Shown here piece after piece: positions 55,918 to 64,000 of a DNA stretch of 64,000 nucleotides. Below the pieces are notes generated by a model. It was not told where the DNA came from and ran no database searches. It worked only from the letters and a program-made list of their open reading frames with translations. The position numbers and the translations under genes are program-made. The stretch is taken from the NCBI GenBank assembly GCA_022494885.1, contig JAGVSM010003529.1:1-64000 (forward strand), written 5' to 3'. The stretch comes from Micrasema longulum (lineage: Eukaryota > Arthropoda > Insecta > Trichoptera > Brachycentridae). Positions within the stretch are counted from its first letter, which is position 1; every line of letters starts with the position of its first letter.

Positions 55918-56828
55918 AAATTTACGCTAAATAACTCTAATAATCCAGTTGCTAACTCATATGTTGCTTTATAATTTAAAATCTGCTGAGCCAATTCTGG
56001 GCTGCCAACAGAAGTATTTATACTACCAACTTGAGGTGGTAGATATTTTATTCCCTTGATAACAGCGATTTTATCAATTAATTGAATAAGTTCATTTATA
56101 GAATAGGCACGTCCTGTGCAAACATTTAGTACTGGTGCCGATGATGCCGCCATAGATAAGGCTCTAACACACATATTTGTTACATCTGAAACATGTATAA
56201 AGTCCCGACTTTGATTTCCATCACCAAAAATCACCAACTCTTTACCATCTTTCACTTGTTCTCTAAATATTGATATTACACCAGAATAATCAGAATTTTT
56301 AGGTTGTCCTGTACCATAAACATTAAAAAAGCGTAAACCACAGCTTTTAAGAGATTTAACCTCGCCAAAAGCCTTAGCTTGTAGCTCGCAGGCATATTTA
56401 TCCGCCGCATAAGGAGAAAGTGGACTCACTTTGCCATTTTCTTGTAGAGGAAAATCACTGTTCTTCCCGTAAACAGCAGCAGATGACGCATATACCACAG
56501 GAATATTTTGTTTACTTGCCTGAAGGAAGATATTAATGGTTCCTGTTAAATTTACTTGATGGCTATAGTGCCAATTATTAATTGATTCCTGCACGCTTGC
56601 CACTGCTGCAAGATGAAAACAACCCTCGATATTTCTAAATACTTTCTTCACAATATCTTGATCTAAAATATTTCCTTGAATAAATTCAATATTTTTATCA
56701 AGTGAATTATTAAAGGTGCCAGTTGAAAGATCATCCAATATGACAACTTGATGCCCTTCTTTTGTTAATAATTTAACAAGGTGCGAACCAATGAAACCAG
56801 CCCCACCAGTGACTAAATATCTTGACAT
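55914..56828 (-). CDS. NAD-dependent sugar-nucleotide epimerase/dehydratase (GalE-like)
   Basis: The protein has 304 residues, extended SDR type. NAD-binding TGGAGFIGSHLVKLL (7-21), VILDDLSTGT, catalytic Ser in VYASSAAVYG, Tyr-x3-Lys in SPYAADKYACE, and the substrate-binding RFFNVYGTGQ and FGDGNQSRDFIHVSDV. It most resembles UDP-glucose/GlcNAc 4-epimerases such as WbpP/GalE. It would supply the sugar used by the overlapping glycosyltransferase gene. Confidence 0.92.
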   Translation of the reverse strand: MSRYLVTGGAGFIGSHLVKLLTKEGHQVVILDDLSTGTFNNSLDKNIEFIQGNILDQDIVKKVFRNIEGCFHLAAVASVQESINNWHYSHQVNLTGTINIFLQASKQNIPVVYASSAAVYGKNSDFPLQENGKVSPLSPYAADKYACELQAKAFGEVKSLKSCGLRFFNVYGTGQPKNSDYSGVISIFREQVKDGKELVIFGDGNQSRDFIHVSDVTNMCVRALSMAASSAPVLNVCTGRAYSINELIQLIDKIAVIKGIKYLPPQVGSINTSVGSPELAQQILNYKATYELATGLLELFSVNL

Positions 56829-56855
56829 ATACTATATAATAAGTTTAATTCAATT

Positions 56856-56953
56856 ATACTCAAATGATTTGAAGAGTTTGCTCCGCAAGACTGTAGGTAA
56901 TTCGCGTGTTCACCCTTTGCTTATTGTCCCCATTTCCCAAATCATTTGAGTAT
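56856..56953. repeat. 98-bp palindrome with ATACTCAAATGATTT ends
   Basis: ATACTCAAATGATTT (56856..56870) pairs with AAATCATTTGAGTAT (56939..56953). It lies between two divergent genes and separates their promoters. A degenerate relative may be at 16623..16750. Confidence 0.8.
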
Positions 56954-56989
56954 GATTTTATGTTATAGAGTTATTATAAAGAAAAATAA

Positions 56990-58102
56990 ATGAAAAAAAT
57001 CATTATTTTTACAAATACAGATGGGCACTTTTATAACCATCTTCTGCCAATCGCTTTGACTGGTAAAATGAAAGGATATGAAGTTAAAGTACTAACAGAT
57101 ATTGGTGAATTTAAAGATAAAATAGAACAGCATAATTTACCAATAATTCCAATTTCAATAAAGCGTGGGAGTATTAACCTTTTTGCTGATTTACTATTAT
57201 TATTCAAGTTAATCAGAATATTAAATAAGGAAAAACCTGATATATTACATAATTTCACTATAAAACCAATTTTTTATGGAAGTATCAGTGCTTTTCTGTG
57301 CAATATACCACAAATCATTAACACTTTTGTTGGTATGGGCTTATTGTTTATCAGCAATAAATTTTTACTAAAATGCCTTAGGAAGATCATAGTTAAAATA
57401 TTATCCCTAATAAGCTATTATAAAAGTATGTTATTTGTTGTACAAAATGATGATGATTTAGCTTTAGTGGTGAAATTAGGTATTGCTCCACCAAATTTAG
57501 TCATTAAACAATGTAGTGTTGGTATAGAAACCAAGAAATTACCTCTCCTACCAGAACCGTTAGGTAATAAAATAGTAGTTGCATTAGTAGCTAGAATGCT
57601 TATTGATAAAGGTGTATATGAATTTATATATGCCGCAAAAATATTAAAACAGAAAAATATCGATGCTGAATTCTGGTTAGTTGGTCAGCCTGAGCAAAAT
57701 AATAAACAATCAATAGCACAATCCATATTGAAAGACTACCAAAATCTAGGATATATCAAATATCTTGGATATCAGAAAGATATAGAAGAAATATGGAAAA
57801 AAGCCCACATCGCCGTATTGCCCTCCTATCGTGAAGGACTAAGCCGCTCCCTTTTAGAGGCTGGGGCATATGGTAGAGCGATTATTACTACTGACGCTCC
57901 AGGTGGCAGAGAATTAATACAAGACAAAATAAATGGGTTATTAGTCAAACCTCAAAATATAGAAGATTTAGCAATAGCTATGGAGCTGCTAATCACTATG
58001 CCTTCGTTACGAAAACATCTTGGTGCGCAAATTCGACAAGATATTTTAGAAAAATATGACAACCAATTAATCTCTGAGAAGATGGTTAACTTTTACGATT
58101 AG
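56990..58102 (+). CDS. Glycosyltransferase family 4
   Basis: The protein has 370 residues. The N-terminal acceptor domain (IIIFTNTDGHFYNHLLPIALTGKMKGYEVKVLTDIG, PDILHNFTIKPIFYGS) is followed by the donor domain (VVALVARMLIDKGVYEFIYAAKIL, YLGYQKDIEEIWKKAHIAVLPSYREGLSRSLLEAGAYGRAIITTDAPGGRELI), with the EX7E-like signature. It resembles WcfI/PglA-type enzymes that add a sugar to undecaprenyl-linked intermediates. It is divergent from the epimerase gene, so the two units probably build one surface glycan. Confidence 0.93.
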   Translation: MKKIIIFTNTDGHFYNHLLPIALTGKMKGYEVKVLTDIGEFKDKIEQHNLPIIPISIKRGSINLFADLLLLFKLIRILNKEKPDILHNFTIKPIFYGSISAFLCNIPQIINTFVGMGLLFISNKFLLKCLRKIIVKILSLISYYKSMLFVVQNDDDLALVVKLGIAPPNLVIKQCSVGIETKKLPLLPEPLGNKIVVALVARMLIDKGVYEFIYAAKILKQKNIDAEFWLVGQPEQNNKQSIAQSILKDYQNLGYIKYLGYQKDIEEIWKKAHIAVLPSYREGLSRSLLEAGAYGRAIITTDAPGGRELIQDKINGLLVKPQNIEDLAIAMELLITMPSLRKHLGAQIRQDILEKYDNQLISEKMVNFYD

Positions 58103-58124
58103 TGGTATTGATGCAATCCAAAAT

Positions 58125-58613
58125 TTATTTAACTTGATTATAAAGCATTTGTACTCTCTCGTAGTTAATTGGTTTATTTCCTGGAATCTCTAAAAAATAT
58201 TCTAATTGCCATGCTTGAGTTTTTTTAGCCTGCTTGTTTATAACAATATCCCAAGGTGGGCATACCCTTATCGCTCTCTTAGCACCTTGGTTATTGTGCG
58301 AGACTATATCATATTTATACAATGAATCTGCAGTATCATATGGCTGAATTGCTCCATTCCCAATTCTCTTCCATAGTGTTACAAATTGACCAATCTTTGT
58401 AGGAGTAATCTTAGCAACACGAAATCTAACATTCATAGAATTTAGTTTGAATATGTAGGCTCCATATTCAGCACTTTCCTTTTCTATTAGTGGTTCAGAG
58501 CATATAAACTGACATGGATTATATATTAAATCTCTCGATGCAATAAGTTCTGAGTGAATTAAATCATTAGTACTCCAAGAATTGTTGGTACGGTTACAAA
58601 TAAGATTATTCAC
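58125..58613 (-). CDS. MepB-family protein, shortened in the middle
   Basis: The protein has 162 residues. MepB motifs are EYGAYIFKLNSMNVRFRVAKITPTKIGQFVTLWKR and KRAIRVCPPWDI..AKKTQAWQLEYFLEI. The usual middle section with a GxFVFP motif, between SLYKYDIVS and NNQGAKRAIR, appears deleted (about 25 residues). Function of the family is unknown. It converges on the GT4 gene with 22 bases between stops. Confidence 0.65.
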   Translation of the reverse strand: MNNLICNRTNNSWSTNDLIHSELIASRDLIYNPCQFICSEPLIEKESAEYGAYIFKLNSMNVRFRVAKITPTKIGQFVTLWKRIGNGAIQPYDTADSLYKYDIVSHNNQGAKRAIRVCPPWDIVINKQAKKTQAWQLEYFLEIPGNKPINYERVQMLYNQVK

Positions 58614-58706
58614 AAATACCCCACAGATTTGTTATAGTCAATTAAGGAGAATTGGGTATAGCAGGAGCAATAGAACAACACCTATAATGTAATTCCATGT
58701 TTATCG

Positions 58707-60569
58707 TCATCCACCCTTAGCAGCTCCTACTCCTTTCCCTTGACTACTAATACGAAAAGCTTCACTTTTGTTTTTGCTTAAAAAGCCACTAAAATCTTCT
58801 TTTGTAAATTTAAACTCCGCAATATTCTTTGCTGGACTTTTTTCTGTATCCAATCTTTTATCTTGTTTTTTATCAATAGATAGTAATTGTATAAAATCTT
58901 CTTTAATTTTACTTGATGTTGTTGGAGAGTTTAAAGTCTTAATCAGCGATTCTAATGCCTTGGTATCATTTCTGACTTCTTTATTTCGGTTAGTTGCTGC
59001 AAGTATTAAATACTCTTTTAAGGTACTCTTATTATCTTTACCTTCCCAACGTTCTGCCGTACAAAAAGATAAAAGTGTATCAGCTTTTTCTTCATGATTT
59101 CGCATATTATCACGATCTTGCCAACTTCTCTCAGTTTTAGGTTTTGACGGAATTATATGACCTAACAATTTCTGAGAAAATGTTTTATTCAAATTTTCAT
59201 TATCATAAGCCTCATAGACGCTTAGAAGGAATTTTTGCCGTTCAAAGTTTTTATCTACATTTTCACCTAGGTCGTAATTATCTAAATATTCCAACGTCTG
59301 AAAACGTCCTTTAATATGCAAGTAACCTACATATTTCTGAGCATCATCAAAATCAAGAGTGGATATACCTTGAGTATCTAGCGTCACCGTGTTTAATGCA
59401 TTCTCACGTAAATTAGTAAGAGTAGCTTTATCAGTTTCCGTATATTTAAAATGTCCCCCAACTTGAGCCAGAGTTTTATATATTACATCCATTAAAAATT
59501 TTATTATAGCACCTGGACTGTCAAAAAGCTTGGCACTATATATTGCCACATTTGTTGAAGCATCCATACCACTACCAAAAGCAAGAGCCAGTACCCTACC
59601 CTGTTTTTTTGCTAGAGCGACATTATCAAAATCATCTAATTCTTCGGCAAAATCCACTTTATTCTCATTTTCAGCAAAATATCCAATAGGTACATTGTCC
59701 CTATATCCCCCATCAACATATTCAACCCCATCAATTGTTGCCGGTTGGAAAACTATAGGAATTGAAGCAGAGGCACGGCAAGCTAAAGCAATTTCAACAT
59801 CAGGGCTATTTTCCGCACTAAAAATTTGCAACGTACCATTATCTCGCCTTACTGCAGTAATTAATAAATCTTTAAATTGCTCTGAATCAACAAGTCTTAA
59901 AAGAGCTAAATCCTTAAAAAGGATTTTCCCACCAACTTGGCATTTTTCCATTAATTCACTGAACTCTTTACCATTAGAGTCTATGATAGTTTGAATTTTG
60001 TCAAATTGCTTATTTAACTGTTGTTTTTGAAAATCCAACCCTTGAATATTTTCATTTATATCACTAATCTGTTGACTATTATCACCATCTTGTTGTTTTA
60101 ATTGTTCAATCGAGTTTAAAAGCTCTTGCTTTTTTCGCTCTAACTTTTCTTGCTGTTGTACAATCCTATCACGACCTGACTGACAAAGCTCTCCAAAATT
60201 CTTGTCCTCCAAAAAATTTAATACCCCTTTTCTGATTGTAGTATCTAAAAGACCATATAATGGGGTACCATCCTTGCCAATCTGCACCGGACCAGCTGAA
60301 AATCCTTGCGTACCAAGTAAACCTTTAAGATTAGTCTCTTTTGAAATTTTCTCAAATTCTTCAGGTGGAATACCACAGGCAACCATCGCCGCACTTATCG
60401 CCCCAGCAGATGAACCTGCAACCGCCTTGACCATTCCAACTGCTCCAGATTCTGCCAAAGCTGAATAAACGCCGGAATATATTGCCCCCTTGGCTCCTCC
60501 CCCACTAAATACCAAATACTCAAAAGGAGTTTCCTGCCTTTCCTGCATTTCTTTTTGTAATTTACTCAT
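58707..60569 (-). CDS. Patatin-like phospholipase
   Basis: The protein has 620 residues. Oxyanion hole GGGAKG (23-28), nucleophile elbow GSSAG (Ser54), and the catalytic Asp in VEYVDGGYRDNVP (about residue 286). A coiled-coil insertion with Gln/Lys/Glu (about 140-195) separates the motifs. The C-terminal 250 residues are helical without a known domain. Rickettsial patatins (Pat1/Pat2) are phospholipases A that act on host membranes, and this protein has no signal peptide, as those lack one. Catalytic residues all appear present, so it is probably active. Confidence 0.9.
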   Translation of the reverse strand: MSKLQKEMQERQETPFEYLVFSGGGAKGAIYSGVYSALAESGAVGMVKAVAGSSAGAISAAMVACGIPPEEFEKISKETNLKGLLGTQGFSAGPVQIGKDGTPLYGLLDTTIRKGVLNFLEDKNFGELCQSGRDRIVQQQEKLERKKQELLNSIEQLKQQDGDNSQQISDINENIQGLDFQKQQLNKQFDKIQTIIDSNGKEFSELMEKCQVGGKILFKDLALLRLVDSEQFKDLLITAVRRDNGTLQIFSAENSPDVEIALACRASASIPIVFQPATIDGVEYVDGGYRDNVPIGYFAENENKVDFAEELDDFDNVALAKKQGRVLALAFGSGMDASTNVAIYSAKLFDSPGAIIKFLMDVIYKTLAQVGGHFKYTETDKATLTNLRENALNTVTLDTQGISTLDFDDAQKYVGYLHIKGRFQTLEYLDNYDLGENVDKNFERQKFLLSVYEAYDNENLNKTFSQKLLGHIIPSKPKTERSWQDRDNMRNHEEKADTLLSFCTAERWEGKDNKSTLKEYLILAATNRNKEVRNDTKALESLIKTLNSPTTSSKIKEDFIQLLSIDKKQDKRLDTEKSPAKNIAEFKFTKEDFSGFLSKNKSEAFRISSQGKGVGAAKGG

Positions 60570-60619
60570 AAATTTTACTCAACATTTAAATTTTACCACC
60601 TTACGCATGGCATTTACCA

Positions 60620-61765
60620 CACTACTGGACAAAAATGTAGGAAGGGTTGAAAAGGCTAGCAAATAGAATATTTTAGATAGGATACACAAAAAATCTTAGG
60701 TATTCTATGTTGCTAGCCAAGTTATTATTTAATCATTTTAAGATGATAAATTCAAGATCTAATACATTTAAAGGCATAATAAAATCGTTAATTTTATGTC
60801 GAGGTAGTAAATATAAAAATATGGCAGAGGAAATAGAAGGAAACGCTTTGTTAGATTCAAAAATAAAATCTGTATATAGATTTTTAGAAAAAGATTTTAT
60901 TAATATTGATGATTATTACAAATTTATGACCCCTCTTCTTCCTTAAGGTAAAGTCATATTATCATTAGATAGGAATACTTGGGAGTTAGGAAAAGAGATT
61001 AGAAATATATTAGTATTATCAGTATCCTATGATAAAATTGCTATGCCGTTAATCTATAAAATAATTCCTTACAGAGGTACATGTACGGCTGATGATCAAG
61101 TTGAAGTAGTTGAAAAATTTATCGAAAAATTTGGGGTAGCTAGAATAGATGTAATTACTGGAGATAGAGAGTTTGATAATGAAAAATTAATAACTTATTT
61201 AAACAGTAAATCTATTAATTATGCTTTAAGGATTAGAAAAACAAATAGAATAATGAATAAGGAAGGAGAATGGATTAAAGTTGTTAATCTTCAAAAGAGC
61301 AAAATACTAAATCTAGAAACACAGTTTTATTCCATACCAATAAAATTAGATCATATCAAATTAGAGAGCGGAGAATATTTATCGGTAGTATATAGTAGAA
61401 ATATGAGCAATGGGGCTAAAATATATCGACGAAGATGGGATATCGAGTCAGCATTTAAAGGATGCAAGAGTAATGGGTTTCGAATGGAGGGTAGCCATAT
61501 AAAGGACAAAGTGAGATTTGAAAGTTTTATTAAATGCATATTTATATCTTATGCGATAGCTATAAAAATAGGGTCAATTGAGGAACTAAAACAACCAGTC
61601 AAAATGAAGAAAACATTAGGGTGCAGGGCTTATTCCGTACTTCGATTAGGAATAAAATTAATTAAACAATCTTATAGTTGTTTTAAATATTCTCTTGATT
61701 CAGTTATTATAAAGTTGCTTAAATTATATGATTTACAATCAACTTAGCATTTTTGTCCAGTAGTG
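60620..61765 (+). mobile_element. IS4-like insertion sequence IS-A, copy 2 (complete, 1146 bp)
   Basis: The inverted ends CACTACTGGACAAAAATG (60620..60637) and CATTTTTGTCCAGTAGTG (61748..61765) are perfect over 18 bp. There is no matching target duplication (left GCATTTACCA, right TGATAAGTAA). The bases outside the right end match those outside the upstream end of copy 1. Confidence 0.93.
60707..61747 (+). pseudogene. IS4-like DDE transposase with in-frame stop (IS-A copy 2)
   Basis: A single frame of about 346 codons, interrupted by TAA at 60944..60946 after residue 79 (..KFMTPLLP). Immediately after it the frame reads GKVILSLDRNTWELGKEI with the first catalytic Asp, then DVITGDREFDNEKL with the second and YRRRWDIESAFKGCK with the Glu and the YREK-type signature. 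The C-terminal part can also start at ATG 61043 but would lack the first Asp. The stop is shared by both copies in this window. Confidence 0.9.
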
Positions 61766-61825
61766 TGATAAGTAATAGGCGAGCGACGAGTGACGACGTC
61801 ACCAACTTCCCATCAATTGACTATA
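61766..61825. repeat. 60-bp repeat flanking IS-A copy 2 (same as 912..971)
   Basis: Identical to the bases after copy 1 up to CAATTGACTATA. Beyond that the two sites diverge. The remaining stretch to 61963 shows no frame or further repeat. Confidence 0.85.
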
Positions 61826-61963
61826 CCTAATTCCCCTGAATTGACTATAACAATAGGCTTTAAACCTGAATTCTAGGATTTATGCCCACTTTAAACCTTG
61901 TGTCAAAATTTTATCCAAAAATGACAACATTATCCGGTTAAATATTTTTCAGGGTAGCTATTG

Positions 61964-62410
61964 TCATCTTCTATGATAATCTTTCTGCCTGGTAAATTTA
62001 GTAGAAGATAGGAATAATCCGGCTCCTATAACTAAAAATACTGAGACAGTAAAAATACTAGCTATCATAAAATGTCCGAACATTGCTAAAATTAGCGTAG
62101 TAATACAGACCATTATCATAAATATAACCGCACTAACTCTCCCTTTTTTTGTTATGTTTTCATAAATCTCAATACTTTTAATATCCATTTGCTGTCTATG
62201 CGTTTGTTCTTTCTCTGCCATAACAATTAATTTTGCCAAGGTGCCTGGATGAAGATTTTCATATTCTTCCATTAAATCTATAGGCGGCATAACATGCTCA
62301 AACTTCTTACGATAGAAGCTATTATCTTTTTCTCTAGGATTATTGTTAATTTTTGAATATCCTTTATTCAATCTATTATTACTAGCAAAGAAGCTTTTAC
62401 TCTCTTTCAT
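61964..62410 (-). CDS. DUF2335-family membrane protein
   Basis: The protein has 148 residues. The DUF2335 signature is the N-terminal MPPIDLMEEYENLHPGTLAKLIVMAEKEQTHRQQMD, followed by two membrane helices (VSAVIFMIMVCITTLILAMF and FMIASIFTVSVFLVIGAGLFL). Function unknown; common in prophage and accessory regions of alphaproteobacteria. It overlaps the small gene upstream by 14 bases. Confidence 0.8.
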   Translation of the reverse strand: MKESKSFFASNNRLNKGYSKINNNPREKDNSFYRKKFEHVMPPIDLMEEYENLHPGTLAKLIVMAEKEQTHRQQMDIKSIEIYENITKKGRVSAVIFMIMVCITTLILAMFGHFMIASIFTVSVFLVIGAGLFLSSTKFTRQKDYHRR

Positions 62411-62570
62411 ATTCTTTTTTTATTTCTTGAAATGTTGAATTAATATATTTTTCTATTTTAACAAAATACTCAGACAAATCTGTCTCCGGCTTCTTTCTTA
62501 TTGTTGTTTTAGATATTTTAAATATACTAAAAAAGCCAGTTAGGAAATGTCTTACAAAATCTTTACTCAT
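62397..62570 (-). CDS. Small protein upstream of the DUF2335 gene
   Basis: The protein has 57 residues (MSKDFVRHFLTGFFSIFKIS.., ending KKEYERE). A hydrophobic helix at residues 9-20 is followed by a charged C-terminal helix. The stop is 14 bases inside the DUF2335 gene, so they are probably translated together. No family recognised. The start has TGAAAAATAAATG upstream, without a clear ribosome-binding site. Confidence 0.5.
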   Translation of the reverse strand: MSKDFVRHFLTGFFSIFKISKTTIRKKPETDLSEYFVKIEKYINSTFQEIKKEYERE

Positions 62571-62634
62571 TTATTTTTCATATTTATTATCGATTACCAC
62601 GACCACTACGTGACCTAAGAGGTTGCCATACATT

Positions 62635-63095
62635 CTAAATCACTTTTATAAAATTATCATCAGGAATCAATTGCTCTCCTCTGAAATTTACTGCATTGTT
62701 GAATTTATTGCAACAAGTTATAAAGTTTTTATCACAACCTATAGTAAGATCAACCGTTTTATTACACTTCATACTATCAGGAATTAATTGATCCAATATA
62801 ATCACATTTCCAGAATGACTAATTATCTTACTATAAAATTGACCATTAGCTAAAATAGCATCCCCGTAATTGAAATAACCATTTTCTTGATCGAGGTTTG
62901 AGATAACAATAGTTCTACCAAACATTTCCTTAATATTATATGTCTGATTATAAACTGTTTTATCTATTTTGCATTTCAAATCTCCAAAATTAGCACGACA
63001 TTTCTTACTAAAAGATTGCAGTAACGACTGATTATATAGCTCTATATTTGGCTCTAAACGTAAAGTAAAATCTAAATCCCTTTTAGTATAAGCAC
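62635..63095 (-). pseudogene. DUF2163/BR0599-type phage or gene-transfer-agent protein, cut by IS-C
   Basis: The frame from the IS end reads AYTKRDLDFTLRLEPNIELY.., then GYFNYGDAILANGQF and the terminal IGCDKNFITCCNKFNNAVNFRGE, the C-terminal BR0599 signature (C.k...TC...F.N..NFRG). DUF2163 proteins are baseplate/tail components in the RcGTA-like gene transfer agents of alphaproteobacteria. About half the protein (N-terminal domain) is missing beyond the IS. A longer ATG-started ORF to 63249 reads antisense through the IS and is an artefact. Confidence 0.75.
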
Positions 63096-64000
63096 CACAA
63101 CTGTTGAAAGTTAAAAAAGGTATTAAAATATAACTAAAGATTGTGTATAAATTAAGTTCATATAAATAAGGACTTAATAATATGCAGCTATCAGAAATAA
63201 TGGATTTAATAGACGAAGATAAATTAAATGAACTGGGCAAATTATACAAAATAGATAAAGTAAATAATAAAATTACAGGTAAATTTATTTTAAAAAGCTT
63301 TGTTCACTGTATATTAAGGGGCTATAAACTGAGCCTGAGAACCTTAGAACTTATAACTAATAATAATAAAATTTATCTTCGTTACTTAAAACTCAAGATG
63401 AAAATAACAATGTCTTAGATCACAGCTCTATCAGTAAGAGATTATCATCGATAGATACCAGATATTTTGAAGATATATATAAAAAATTGGTAATAAAATA
63501 TAATGATAAATTTAAAAAAACTGATACCGATAAGCTATATAGGTTTGATTCTGCTATAATTACTTTATCTGGTAAATTATTAAAAGATGGATTAAATCTT
63601 GGTGGCAGAGCTCAAGACAGACATATTAAAATAAGTGTAGGGTTAAAAAATTCAATACCATCTAGTGTAAGATTTTGTAGCCAACAATCTGATTCTAGTG
63701 AGAATATAGCACTTGTACAAGCGATTAACGAAGCAAAAATAGGAAAAGAAGAAATATTATTATTTGATAGAGGTATATCAAAAGCCCAAGCTTTTGAGTC
63801 TTTTAGTAAAAATGAACAATATTTTATTACGCGAGCAAATATAAACAGAAAATACGGATTAATACAAACTAATGCAATTAACACAACTGATACGAGTGAA
63901 GTAGATTCAGATCGAGAATTCTGTAAAGATTTAACTATTATAAGCGATGAAATCGTAAATTTATATGATAAAGAACACAAGCACATTAAGTGTAATTTGC
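63096..64000 (+). mobile_element. IS-C copy 3 (runs past the window end)
   Basis: Begins with the same CACAACTGTTGAAAGTT inverted end as copies 1 and 2 and matches copy 1 closely to the window edge. It interrupts the DUF2163 gene. The other end and any target duplication lie outside. Confidence 0.92.
63182..64000 (+). pseudogene. IS4-family transposase, frameshifted (IS-C copy 3)
   Basis: MQLSEIMDLIDEDKLNELGK starts at 63182. The frame is lost near 63370, where the A-run is A4 as in copy 1 instead of the A5 of copy 2. The other frame continues with LYRFDSAIITLSG and EEILLFDRGISK to the window edge. It is otherwise intact as far as seen. Confidence 0.85.

Overview
The window looks like the chromosome of an AT-rich, repeat-loaded member of the Rickettsiaceae (Rickettsia, Torix-group Rickettsia/Tisiphia or a close relative). 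The reasons are: homologues of the actin-nucleating protein RickA and of the vinculin-binding antigen Sca4; detached HD-domain SpoT-like genes beside an MHS-type MFS transporter; a compact F1-ATPase gene cluster peppered with short palindromic repeats that begin CGTCATTGCGAG; an alphaproteobacterial FzlA; a DUF2163 gene of the gene-transfer-agent type; and many insertion sequences and decaying genes. The exact species cannot be fixed from the sequence alone.

Layout. 1-6.3 kb: an IS4-like element cut by the window edge, then a coiled-coil/ankyrin gene pair (probably one gene split at a T7 run) and a large alpha-helical repeat protein whose 3' end is interrupted by a second IS. 6.3-17.4 kb: a degenerate accessory stretch with a SpoT-like HD hydrolase, an MFS transporter, a second SpoT-like gene split by an IS with a clean 10-bp target duplication, a frameshifted sca4, an XRE regulator remnant lying between two halves of a palindromic repeat, a PIN toxin/antitoxin pair, a nested and deleted IS copy, the tail of a large serine recombinase that runs into tRNA-Arg, and an IS5 remnant. 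17.4-26.6 kb: frameshifted lpdA, then the F1 sector atpHAGDC and yajC-secD. 26.6-34.3 kb: an unknown 510-residue protein, a broken DNA-3-methyladenine glycosylase, and the rimP-nusA-infB-rbfA translation/transcription group. 34.3-44.3 kb: a porin with a recognisable promoter, ybaB, dnaX, an IS110-type element, a Nudix gene, the 4.5S SRP RNA with its own promoter, lolA, bcp, surf1, a vapBC module split by a second Nudix gene, a YoeB-like remnant and tRNA-Ser. 44.4-53.3 kb: a lipoprotein amidase, rickA, rplY-pth-GNAT-ychF-fzlA and an unknown small protein. 53.4-60.6 kb: two glycosyltransferase genes and a sugar-nucleotide epimerase (surface polysaccharide), a MepB-like gene and a patatin phospholipase. 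60.6-64 kb: a second copy of the first IS, a DUF2335 pair, a GTA-like DUF2163 gene broken by a third copy of the TSD-forming IS.

Working together: core genes (ATP synthesis, protein export, translation initiation, DNA replication, outer-membrane biogenesis) are mostly intact and in conserved order, while host-interaction genes (rickA, sca4, ankyrin protein, patatin) and addiction or stress modules (SpoT-HD, VapBC, YoeB, XRE) sit among repeats and are often damaged. At least five IS types or remnants and about twenty short palindromic repeats are visible. One repeat lies in frame inside a glycosyltransferase. Two larger repeats are composites in which one palindromic element is nested inside another.
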